Positions 25,965 through 33,737 of a DNA stretch of 64,000 nt are shown in pieces. The stretch's first letter is position 1. Every line of letters starts with the position of its first letter. The DNA is from Advenella sp. S44. GTDB lineage: Bacteria; Pseudomonadota; Gammaproteobacteria; Burkholderiales; Burkholderiaceae_B. The notes below the pieces were generated by a model. It was not told the DNA's origin. It ran no database searches and saw only the letters and a program-made list of their open reading frames with translations. The DNA is taken from contig NZ_NEXS01000011.1 in assembly GCF_002810445.1 (NCBI RefSeq), forward strand, positions 124,001 through 188,000. Reading direction: 5' to 3'. Position numbers and translations under genes: made by a program.

Positions 25965-28581
25965 TGTCGAACACCCTAAACACGCTAGCTTCAGTATCGC
26001 GAAATACAGGATACAGCTCCAACTGGTCTTTATAGGCTCCGCTCGTGCTGGTCGAGTGGTCTACATCCACTTTCGACACGTTCGTCCTGAACATGGCGGC
26101 GCCATCAAAACAGCACCCAATCAAATTGGCTTTTTCAAGTGAAGCCTGGATCAAATTCGCATTTCTGAAACTGCTACCTCTCAAATCCGATTTGTGAAAA
26201 ATGGCCTCGCGAGCAATCGCATGGTCAAAACAACAGTCTCTCAGAATCGCCTGAGAGAAATCAGATTCTGATATATCGCTGTAGTTGAACTGCGCTCCCG
26301 TTATTTCGGTACCAATAAAATTACATTCTTTCAATCTGCTTCCTATAAACTGGGCACCTGTCATATTCACATCGTCTTCAATAAGCAGATTATTCAGATC
26401 GCTCCTGGTGAACATACAATCGTTAAGTTCGGACGTCGTAAAAGACACATCCACCAACCGAGTTTCATCAAACCGCGAGCCGTCGAAATTTGATTCTACA
26501 ACCGCCCATTTATTGAATGTGCAGCGCTGGAACTCCGTCTTGCGCATTTTCATTTCGGACCAGATGCACGAGTCGAAACGGCAATCCACCAACATTGCAT
26601 TATCAAATTCAATTTCGTCACTGATGTGATTCGCAAAACTGCATCCGACAATTTTTGAGGCCCTTACCTTCATTTTAAGAAACTGCGTTTCCCGAAACTT
26701 GCAGTGCTCAACAGTCGCTTGGCTGAACAAGGATTCACTCAAATTTGCCTTTGTGAAATCCAGCGACTTGAGCACGCAATGACTAAACCTGGTCCTGGCA
26801 AGCACCGCTTCAGAAAAGTTGACATCGGTCAACCGCGCTCCCTCAAAATTGACGCTTTCCAAAAACGCGCCCGAAAAATCGGCACCGTCCAGAACAAGGC
26901 CGCTCAGGTCCGCGCCAGTTAGATCCATTTCCGAAAGATTGCCGTCCAGCCGATACCGCCTCATCACTTCTTCACGCAATGGCGAGCTGGCCGCCGTATC
27001 CAGCGCAGGTGCTGCCGCTTGATATTGCACAGAATAAAGATAGGATTTTCGCACCGAGGACGTCAGCGCATCGAACGTCTCATCTGTCTGAGGTCGGGCC
27101 GACTCCTGCGTGCCGCTTGATGCCAGCGCCTTTGCATTCTGCATCATGCTCATGTCGGGAGGGCCGGAAATATCGATCGGCGGGCCGTCCGTGCCGGCAT
27201 ACGCCCCGTCCAGCATATCAGCCAGGTGCTCCATCTGTGGATCGGAAGACTCACGCATCAGCGCCATAGCCTGGATTTGTGCATCTTCTGCTAATTTGGT
27301 TTGCCGATCCGGGTTATTGAAAAAAACATCCGGCGCTTCTGGCGGCCCGACAAAGTCAGGTATCACGGCTTTATAGTCCAGCCCCTGGTTGTCGAACCAT
27401 GACGTAGCCTGTTTCTCCTGATGACTAATGTATAGACGCAGACGCTCCCCCAGTTTATCTTTACCGACCGAGTAATCGGTCTCGTCATCCGCGCGCAACA
27501 AGGCTTGCGGCACCAGTTCTTCGTCTTTTTCAAGATGATGCATGACCTTTTCCGGATCCAGCCTTTGCATCATCACATTTTCGTAATGCTCGAAACTTCT
27601 CGGGCTGTCGCGATATTCAACGCCAGCCATGACAACTTCTACGTCATCCGCTTCTGTATCCAGAATCTCGACGGAACCATGAAACATGAGGATGTATGAC
27701 TGAAGTTCAGGAATCAGCCAGACTGTTGAAGCGCGCATATTGTCCACTTCCCGCAGATATTGACGATGCTGCTGGTCGCGCGCCAGCAGCAGGAACCTTG
27801 CCCGAAGAGGCAGAATGCTGCTCTGCCAGCATTCGACTTGCGGGTGCATATTCCACACACGGAACGTTTCTCCCAGCGGCAGTTCTTCCTGATGGCGCCA
27901 CTGCTGGTTATCTGCCGCACTATTGAAGATAGTCGGATCCATATCCGGCAAAAATCCGGGAAAATCGTACTTCTGCCACTCCTCGCTGTAACTTCCTTGC
28001 AGGGTCATTTTCATGGGATGGCTCGGCCCTATAGGCCCAAATGACGCCGGTGCAGGCCGATCACTTTTCTTATTGACCCCGTGCAACGGATCTTCCACGT
28101 TGGGGGCTGGCACCGTACTGGTTCCATTGACTTGAATGGGATCGATGCCTTTTCCCTGCGGGTTCTGTTCAAAGGCGGGGCCTCCGAAGGCATGCGCCCA
28201 ATCTAACGGCATCTGCTCAAACGACTCGGCCTGTGTCAGTGAGTTGCCAACCCAGTAACGGTCTCCATAAACACGTAGCTCTTTGTGCAGATCTCCCACT
28301 TCCACCCTGACCATGCACTGTTTTTTGTCGGTCTGATGCGCCGTATAAGCAAACCCACTCACAAGATATTCGGGGTGCGCCTTTGGCATAACCTGATCAA
28401 GTACCCCACCACTATCGAGTGTTGGTAGCACTTCGGCCCAGATTTTCTGATCCGACTGCAAGTATGGCCCTTTACCGTCTGCGGAAATCAGCACATATAC
28501 GCCGCAGGACAATCGGGTCTGACCCCTCCATTGGTATGGCCTGGTCAGCACCCCGGCGCGCATTGGTTTTATTGTTTTCAT
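25957..28581 (-). CDS. DUF2169 domain fused to pentapeptide repeats (type VI accessory)
   Basis: 874 residues. The DUF2169 domain spans about 1-330 (GQTRLSCGVYVLISADGKGP; WAHAFGGPAFEQNPQGKG; HPMKMTLQGSYSEEW). A low-complexity linker follows (about 430-520, GPPIDISGPPDMSMM), then about 300 residues of pentapeptide repeats (MDLTGADLSGLVLDGADFSG onward). DUF2169 proteins act as adaptors or chaperones for effectors in type VI clusters with DUF4150 and VgrG. It begins five bases after small protein C1, and its stop overlaps the next gene. Confidence 0.88.
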   Translation of the reverse strand: MKTIKPMRAGVLTRPYQWRGQTRLSCGVYVLISADGKGPYLQSDQKIWAEVLPTLDSGGVLDQVMPKAHPEYLVSGFAYTAHQTDKKQCMVRVEVGDLHKELRVYGDRYWVGNSLTQAESFEQMPLDWAHAFGGPAFEQNPQGKGIDPIQVNGTSTVPAPNVEDPLHGVNKKSDRPAPASFGPIGPSHPMKMTLQGSYSEEWQKYDFPGFLPDMDPTIFNSAADNQQWRHQEELPLGETFRVWNMHPQVECWQSSILPLRARFLLLARDQQHRQYLREVDNMRASTVWLIPELQSYILMFHGSVEILDTEADDVEVVMAGVEYRDSPRSFEHYENVMMQRLDPEKVMHHLEKDEELVPQALLRADDETDYSVGKDKLGERLRLYISHQEKQATSWFDNQGLDYKAVIPDFVGPPEAPDVFFNNPDRQTKLAEDAQIQAMALMRESSDPQMEHLADMLDGAYAGTDGPPIDISGPPDMSMMQNAKALASSGTQESARPQTDETFDALTSSVRKSYLYSVQYQAAAPALDTAASSPLREEVMRRYRLDGNLSEMDLTGADLSGLVLDGADFSGAFLESVNFEGARLTDVNFSEAVLARTRFSHCVLKSLDFTKANLSESLFSQATVEHCKFRETQFLKMKVRASKIVGCSFANHISDEIEFDNAMLVDCRFDSCIWSEMKMRKTEFQRCTFNKWAVVESNFDGSRFDETRLVDVSFTTSELNDCMFTRSDLNNLLIEDDVNMTGAQFIGSRLKECNFIGTEITGAQFNYSDISESDFSQAILRDCCFDHAIAREAIFHKSDLRGSSFRNANLIQASLEKANLIGCCFDGAAMFRTNVSKVDVDHSTSTSGAYKDQLELYPVFRDTEASVFRVFDNG

Positions 28582-28585
28582 GAAT

Positions 28586-29080
28586 TTACGTTTGCGTCTT
28601 CTTGCTTTTGATATATTCCGCGTACACCGCGCTCATTGATTTTTTCTGCTTTGCTCGTGAACGCGCTCTGGTGTTATTTTCAGTGTTAATCGTTTCCACC
28701 TTTACCTGCCACAAGCCGACATTATGTCGATTAGGTGAAGGCAACAGAAATCTGCGCCCCAGGTTAATTGTGATGACCGATGTGTTTGCATACAACCCCG
28801 ACATATTGATGCTGTAGCCATGCATACCGAGGCTAAACGGAGCGGCGGACATTTTCGATAGATACATATAGAAGTCCAGCCCGGAAATTTTTTCAATAGT
28901 CTCGTACGTCTCCGTGACTTTAGGCGATTTGCAGGTAATGCTTGTATCTGTCAGCCATTGAATGTCGTTACTGTGAGTGTGGACCGAGGCTTGGCCAACC
29001 GTTCTGGACAACGGCTGCTTATAGTCAAACGTCGCATCTTTATCATATTGATCAGTTGCATTTTTAATGAAAAGCGCCAT
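28586..29080 (-). CDS. Type VI island small protein, type C, copy 1
   Basis: 164 residues, no known domain recognised. Its start (MALFIKNATDQYDKDATFDY) follows the MAxYKxxYxDxYxxDATF pattern shared by all six small proteins of this island. The motifs SNDIQWLTDTSITCKSPKVT and TETYE match truncated copy C2 (36797). A glycine/serine-rich middle (SLGMHGYSINMSGLYANTSV) and a basic C-terminus (RARSRAKQKK) are seen. It follows type B by six bases. Possibly a cargo or structural part of the spike; function unknown. Confidence 0.75.
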   Translation of the reverse strand: MALFIKNATDQYDKDATFDYKQPLSRTVGQASVHTHSNDIQWLTDTSITCKSPKVTETYETIEKISGLDFYMYLSKMSAAPFSLGMHGYSINMSGLYANTSVITINLGRRFLLPSPNRHNVGLWQVKVETINTENNTRARSRAKQKKSMSAVYAEYIKSKKTQT

Positions 29081-29086
29081 TTTCTT

Positions 29087-29590
29087 TCACCACTTCAACG
29101 TTAACGCGAAAAAATTAATGTCGTTCTTTCTTTCATCTTCCACAAACGCCTTCGTTTTTTCCTTATGAATGGCGTTGAAAGTGGTGATCCCACCCTTGAA
29201 CCATGCAAAACCCGTGTTCGCATGCACGACCTTCAAGGGAGAGGGGTTCAGGAATAAGACTCCGGCCAGCCCATAGAGCGCGGCTATCTCGGTCTTATAA
29301 GAGAACGAATGGGTATACGTAGCCACGTTATATTGCAAGTTCAATGCCGACATTCCAACATTGAGGGCGGCCATAGACATGGATCGATCATAAGTCGTTG
29401 TGACATCGCCACAATCGAAATTGAATGTTTGGCTATTGCGGCTATAAACCTGGCCGCTGGCATCGATCAAGAGACCATTGTCATAATTCAACGTCGTGAA
29501 AGCTTTTGACGTCAGATTCTCTTTTTGCACAAACGTAGCCTGCACGTCTTGCTGATATCTGTTCGTAAAACTGCTCTTGTAGAATGCCAT
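29087..29590 (-). CDS. Type VI island small protein, type B, copy 1
   Basis: 167 residues of unknown family. Shared with copy B2 (36294) are LNYDNGLLIDASGQVYSRN (FNYTNGLTIDATGKTFYRK in B2), an alanine/asparagine-rich middle (MSALNLQYNVATYT), and LAGVLFLNPSPLKV. The N-terminus MAFYKSSFTNRYQQD carries the island-wide pattern. There is no signal peptide, as expected for a type VI passenger. It lies between types A and C on one transcript. Function unknown. Confidence 0.75.
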   Translation of the reverse strand: MAFYKSSFTNRYQQDVQATFVQKENLTSKAFTTLNYDNGLLIDASGQVYSRNSQTFNFDCGDVTTTYDRSMSMAALNVGMSALNLQYNVATYTHSFSYKTEIAALYGLAGVLFLNPSPLKVVHANTGFAWFKGGITTFNAIHKEKTKAFVEDERKNDINFFALTLKW

Positions 29591-29608
29591 CTGTATTGCC
29601 TTACCCGA

Positions 29609-30112
29609 TCAGGTCGTGTTGGATCTTGCAGCGTTAATATTGTGTTTATTGACGGTGATAAACTTGATTGCGCTGAGCACATTCCGTTTTAGCGTCCTTT
29701 CTTCTTTTATCGTATTGGAAAACTTTTTGCCTGACAGGGTCACCAGAACCTGCACCAAATGATAATTTCCCCATAAAGCAATACCGCAACTGGTCACCGT
29801 CATGCCCGACGCAGCAGAAAGCACGGCGGCCAAATGAAATAGGCCGTAGGCATTAAGATTGACACCGTAACTTGAAATCGTTGCCACGCCCGCCGTAGAC
29901 CAATGGTTCCAATCGATATCGGAGTGCATTAAACTGATGTCGCGCAAGGTAGCAGCGCGTATTTCCAACTGTCCGGCGCCCACAGTCAGCTTCATGCCGC
30001 CTTTGTAATCCTGTTTGGATTGGCCATCAACAATTTTTGTCTCTTTTCCAGTGATCTCATACGTCGCCGGCCCTTTGTGAACATCGTGGTAACGCTGTTT
30101 ATATAAAGCCAT
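29609..30112 (-). CDS. Type VI island small protein, type A, copy 1
   Basis: 167 residues from the ATG at 30112, preceded by GAGGAG nine bases away. It shares ATYEITGKETKIVDGQS, GGMKLTVGAGQLEIRAATL and NAYGLFHLAAV with copy A2 (35751). The stretch KIVDGQSKQDYKGG also resembles the vgrG tail (KVDGATKEQYK). A hydrophobic, small-residue middle (YGLFHLAAVLSAASGMTV) could be beta-structured or membrane-active. It is the first gene of the six-gene minus-strand run and has no vgrG directly upstream. Function unknown. Confidence 0.75.
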   Translation of the reverse strand: MALYKQRYHDVHKGPATYEITGKETKIVDGQSKQDYKGGMKLTVGAGQLEIRAATLRDISLMHSDIDWNHWSTAGVATISSYGVNLNAYGLFHLAAVLSAASGMTVTSCGIALWGNYHLVQVLVTLSGKKFSNTIKEERTLKRNVLSAIKFITVNKHNINAARSNTT

Positions 30113-30318
30113 GGGTTTGATCTCCTCAGAACTTAGCAACGCCTCCCGTAGCGGTTTGTATGCATTCAGGAACTAGTGGCCGAACTCAACCCGCGCATTT
30201 GGCGCAAGTGCCCGTGCGACTTTAGGCAATCCGAAAAAATATTACAATCGGCGTATACGCTATAAAAGTAACCAAACGTTTGAAATAACCGGATTCCTCA
30301 TATATTTGTATCATTTGT

Positions 30319-30347
30319 TAAATATAAATTACATATTTGTTTGACAA
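30319..30347 (-). promoter_or_regulatory. Candidate promoter of the minus-strand type VI run
   Basis: On the minus strand TTGTCA (30347-30342) and TATTTA (30324-30319) are separated by 17 bases, about 210 bases before type A copy 1. The region 30113-30483 is AT-rich and holds no gene. A weak match; other start sites are possible. Confidence 0.3.
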
Positions 30348-30483
30348 TTCTACCATTTCACAAATAGTCACACCTGGCTCCAAAGAGACGACTTGCCGTG
30401 CCGTTAGTAAACATGAACTGATCACAAGCTTCGTAAGTGAATGATTATTGTCCTGGCATTGTCGTGCGAGCAGTGTTTGCACC

Positions 30484-31341
30484 TCATTCGTAGCGCGCAG
30501 CCTGCTTGAGCAATGACGGTGTACCAATCAAATCGTTAAGCTGATCAAAGTTGAGCATCGCACCCGCCGACCCACTGGTCGAGCCATTGCGGTACAACTG
30601 GCCATAAAAGCGTTCAAGTGCATGGGCGATCGCGCGCGCCGCAGCGCCGGGAAAAATCACGATACTGAATCCGATTTTGCTCAAATCGCTCGCCGCATGA
30701 ATGGGTGTCATGCCGCCCTCCACCATATTGGCCAGCAATGGCGCGCGCCCGTTGAACCGCGCGCAAGTCTGGCTCATCTGTTCCTCGGAGCGCACCGCTT
30801 CAATGAAAAGGACATCCGCACCACATTCCAGATAGGCTTCGGCTCGTTCCAGCGCCGCGTCCAGCCCTTCCACTGCGACGGCATCGGTTCTGGCCAGAAT
30901 TAACGTATCTTCGCTGTGGCGCGCGTCCAGCGCCGCTTTGAGCTTGCCGCACATTTCGGAAACCGGGATGACCGATTTTCCTGCCAGATGGCCGCAGCGC
31001 TTCGGGAATGTCTGGTCTTCAAGCTGAATCATGGACGCGCCGGCCTTCTCGAAACCCCTTACGGTTCGCATGACGTTCATCGCATTGCCAAAACCGGTAT
31101 CACCGTCCACAATAATCGGCAAACTGATGCGATCTGCAATCCGCGAGAGCGTCTGCTCTACTTCGGTATAAGTGGTCAGTCCGACGTCGGAACGACCCAA
31201 CCGGGTGTAGGCAACCGAGGCGCCGGAAAGATACACCGCCTGAAAACCGGACTGTTCTGCGATCAGCGCAGATAACGAATCATAAACGCCGGGCACAAGA
31301 AGACAGGAAGACGATTTCAGAAGGGTTTTGAGTGATTTCAT
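30484..31341 (-). CDS. Isocitrate lyase/PEP mutase family lyase
   Basis: 285 residues with the PrpB-like barrel: VYLSGASVAYTRLGRSD, metal site VDGDTGFGN, and the catalytic-loop motif KRCGHLAGK with the cysteine of C-C lyases. Members include methylisocitrate lyase, 2,3-dimethylmalate lyase and oxaloacetate decarboxylase. Its neighbours are the two subunits of an aconitase-family hydratase, as in 2,3-dimethylmalate or methylisocitrate breakdown. The upstream gap (31342-31533) contains a 24-base palindrome. An ATG at 31347 is an alternative start. Confidence 0.88.
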   Translation of the reverse strand: MKSLKTLLKSSSCLLVPGVYDSLSALIAEQSGFQAVYLSGASVAYTRLGRSDVGLTTYTEVEQTLSRIADRISLPIIVDGDTGFGNAMNVMRTVRGFEKAGASMIQLEDQTFPKRCGHLAGKSVIPVSEMCGKLKAALDARHSEDTLILARTDAVAVEGLDAALERAEAYLECGADVLFIEAVRSEEQMSQTCARFNGRAPLLANMVEGGMTPIHAASDLSKIGFSIVIFPGAAARAIAHALERFYGQLYRNGSTSGSAGAMLNFDQLNDLIGTPSLLKQAARYE

Positions 31342-31366
31342 TTGCATTAAAGTATTCGTATTCAGC

Positions 31367-31390
31367 TCTGTCCCACGTACGTGGGACAGA
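31367..31390. promoter_or_regulatory. Perfect 24-base palindrome upstream of the lyase gene
   Basis: TCTGTCCCACGT and ACGTGGGACAGA are exact inverted copies with no spacer. It sits 26 bases before the lyase start, between co-directional genes, with no T-run on the coding side, so it is more likely an operator than a terminator. No dedicated regulator gene is adjacent. Confidence 0.55.
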
Positions 31391-31533
31391 AAAAAGTTAT
31401 CGACTGACGGCTATCGGCCGTTGCATGTCTGATCTGGTAATAGAACGGCGCGCATTCTTTGCGTGCTGGGGGCAACGCCAACACAAACATCATTTCGCTC
31501 AAGACGGGCGCCCCCATCGACACGACATTCGCA

Positions 31534-32052
31534 CTATGTACGAGCCAATTTTCGTGAAAGCTGAGCCAGCAGACCGCCGGCTGCCGCCATCTCAACAAGG
31601 AATGGAGGAATCGGCTGGCAGGCATATATCTGTGTCACTGTCGTCTCTGCCGTCTCTGCCCCCTGACTTTCATAGACTCGCAATAGTGACCGACCCGTAT
31701 CAATTTCAACATGGCTACCCTCGGCGATGGATTCGGCCTGCGAACAGACAACCGCCAGCAGCCCGAGATTGAACGCATTGCGAAAGTACAGCCCGCTGAA
31801 TGACGGCGCGATAACCGCCTTTATACCCAACTGTACCAACACGCCCACAGCCTGTTCCCGTGAAGAGCCAATCCCAAAACCCGGTCCAGCCACAAGTACA
31901 TCGCCAGGACCTAAGGATGCGGCAAGACCGGGATACCGTGCCTCCAGACAGTGTGCCGCCATCTCAGGCAGTTCCAGTTTCATATAGGCGCCAGGCGCAA
32001 GCGCATCAGTATCGATATTTTCGCCGACTCGCCAAACGCGATGCCTGCTCAT
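31534..32052 (-). CDS. Aconitase-family hydratase small subunit (LeuD/DmdB-like)
   Basis: 172 residues of the LeuD swivel domain: ENIDTDALAPGAYMKL at the start and the substrate loop GPGFGIGSSREQAVGVLVQLG. The family GSSR motif carries the substrate-binding arginine. It overlaps the large-subunit stop as ATGA, so the subunits are made together. Compared with LeuCD for leucine synthesis, the split compact form fits the HacAB/DmdAB type. The substrate is likely a methyl- or dimethylmalate-like acid, by inference from the lyase next door. Confidence 0.88.
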   Translation of the reverse strand: MSRHRVWRVGENIDTDALAPGAYMKLELPEMAAHCLEARYPGLAASLGPGDVLVAGPGFGIGSSREQAVGVLVQLGIKAVIAPSFSGLYFRNAFNLGLLAVVCSQAESIAEGSHVEIDTGRSLLRVYESQGAETAETTVTQIYACQPIPPFLVEMAAAGGLLAQLSRKLART

Positions 32053-33326
32053 TGCCTGCCCTCCGCTAGCATAATGCGCGGATCTGCTATGCGCCCAGCC
32101 AGAGCCGATGCCGCGACGGTGTACGGTGAAGCAAGATATACCTGGGTCTCGGCAGAACCCATTCGACCTTTGAAATTTCGTGCTGTACTGGAAATGACGT
32201 TAGTCGCGCCTTTTAGCGCATTGCCATAACCTGAACAGGCGCCACAGGATGTAGCAAACACTTGCGCCCCGGCATCAATCAGAATATCCATGATCCCCTC
32301 GTCCTGTGCATCCTGCTGATCGCGCAGGGTTGCCGGCGCGACCATCAGGCGAACACCGGAATCAACGCGCTGCCCCTTGAGCACACACGCCGCCGCACGC
32401 AGATCATCCAGTTTGGCGCCGGTGCACGCGCCTATGTATGCCACTTGTACCGGCGTGCCATGCATTTCATCTACTGAATGTACATTGTCCGGGCTGTGCG
32501 GCGCGGCCACCATCGGCGACAGCGAATCGGCATCAAATGATCGGATCTCACGCTGCGCATTGTCATCCGTGCGCCAGTAATCCAGATCGATGGGTTCATC
32601 AACGCCTACCGAGGCGAGATAATCCACAGTGGTCTGGTCCGGCGCAATCAGGCCCACCTGGGCGCCCAGTTCTGCACTCATATTGGACAGGGTCATACGC
32701 TCCTGCATGGAAAGCGCCGACACCGCCGCGCCAGTGAACTCCACGGCGCCGTAATTGGCGCCATTAGTGCCAAACTGCCCGATCATATGCAACATCATAT
32801 CCTTGGCAGTCACACCAACAGACAATCGTCCCGACCAGTCCATGGCGACGGTGGATGGTGTCCGAACCCAGATTTCGCCGGTGACGACCACACCCAGCAT
32901 CTCTGTGCTGCCGATCCCGAACATATACGCGCCAAACGCGCCCCCCGTAGGCGAATGGGAATCGCCACCCACGCAAAACATGCCGGGCCGAAGATGCCCT
33001 TTTTGCGGCAGCACAACGTGGCAGATACCGATAGAATCGTACACATTGGGAAGCTGCTGATCAAATGCCCAGTCACGCGCAATCTTCAGGATTCGGCGTG
33101 AATCGTCATCCTCCTCGGGAACGTAATGATCCATGACCAGTACCACCTTGGATTTATCCCAGATTTTCGCGCCCAGTTTTTCCAGCATGGGCTTGAGCCG
33201 GCGCGGGCCGCTGGAATCATGGAACATGGCCAAGTCCACTGCGCACGTCACTATCTCGTCCACCGCCACTTCGGGGCGGTGGCTGGCCCGTGCGATCAGT
33301 TTCTGTGCAAGCGTCTGCGCCGTCAT
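32049..33326 (-). CDS. Aconitase-family hydratase large subunit (LeuC/DmdA-like)
   Basis: 425 residues. The three 4Fe-4S cysteines are visible in YIGACTGAKLDDL and ATSCGACSGYGNAL. VMDHYVPEEDDDSRR, FCVGGDSHSPTGGAFGA and GIGSTEMLGVVVTGEIW are family substrate and fold motifs. It is of the short archaeal LeuC/HacA size rather than the 470-residue bacterial LeuC, suggesting a dedicated catabolic enzyme. The ATG at 33326 is chosen; the frame to 33476 is AT-rich leader. First gene of a three-gene unit with the small subunit and the lyase. Confidence 0.88.
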   Translation of the reverse strand: MTAQTLAQKLIARASHRPEVAVDEIVTCAVDLAMFHDSSGPRRLKPMLEKLGAKIWDKSKVVLVMDHYVPEEDDDSRRILKIARDWAFDQQLPNVYDSIGICHVVLPQKGHLRPGMFCVGGDSHSPTGGAFGAYMFGIGSTEMLGVVVTGEIWVRTPSTVAMDWSGRLSVGVTAKDMMLHMIGQFGTNGANYGAVEFTGAAVSALSMQERMTLSNMSAELGAQVGLIAPDQTTVDYLASVGVDEPIDLDYWRTDDNAQREIRSFDADSLSPMVAAPHSPDNVHSVDEMHGTPVQVAYIGACTGAKLDDLRAAACVLKGQRVDSGVRLMVAPATLRDQQDAQDEGIMDILIDAGAQVFATSCGACSGYGNALKGATNVISSTARNFKGRMGSAETQVYLASPYTVAASALAGRIADPRIMLAEGRQ

Positions 33327-33737
33327 GAAAAACCTTTCTGAGAAATATACGAAGTCTGTCTTAATTATAAAGATGTACTTATAACAATACAAGTTATATA
33401 AAAAAGCTTCCTTCATAGATGGCATGCGCCTTCTTGATATCAAAGGACGCCTATGCAAAGGAGAATAAACACGCAAGACCTCATAATCGCCTTACCCAAA
33501 ACCGCTACGCTTAATAATTAGCAAATGAAACAATTTACATCTGCATGACAGAAACACTAAAACTTTGTTACTTATATGGTGTATACGCCAGTTGTAATTT
33601 AAATCCAGATTGCGTACATTCATTCGGTAAGTAATGTTAGTGAAACAATACTCCAATAAATCATTAACCGACTGTAAATAAACACTTTTCCAAACCTTCC
33701 GGCGACGCACGCATCCTTTTTACCCAAGGAAATATTC
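33327..33737. other. AT-rich divergent promoter region between hydratase operon and vgrG
   Basis: 411 bases, much lower in GC than the flanking metabolic genes and without a plausible gene. It should hold both promoters. An inverted repeat TATAAC-N7-GTTATA (33380-33398) lies 54 bases upstream of the large-subunit start and could be a regulator site. Nothing else is recognised. Confidence 0.45.

Noticed and set aside
30318-30527. 69-codon minus-strand frame beside the lyase gene
   Set aside because: Overlaps the 3' end of the lyase gene and AT-rich spacer; no ribosome site or family.
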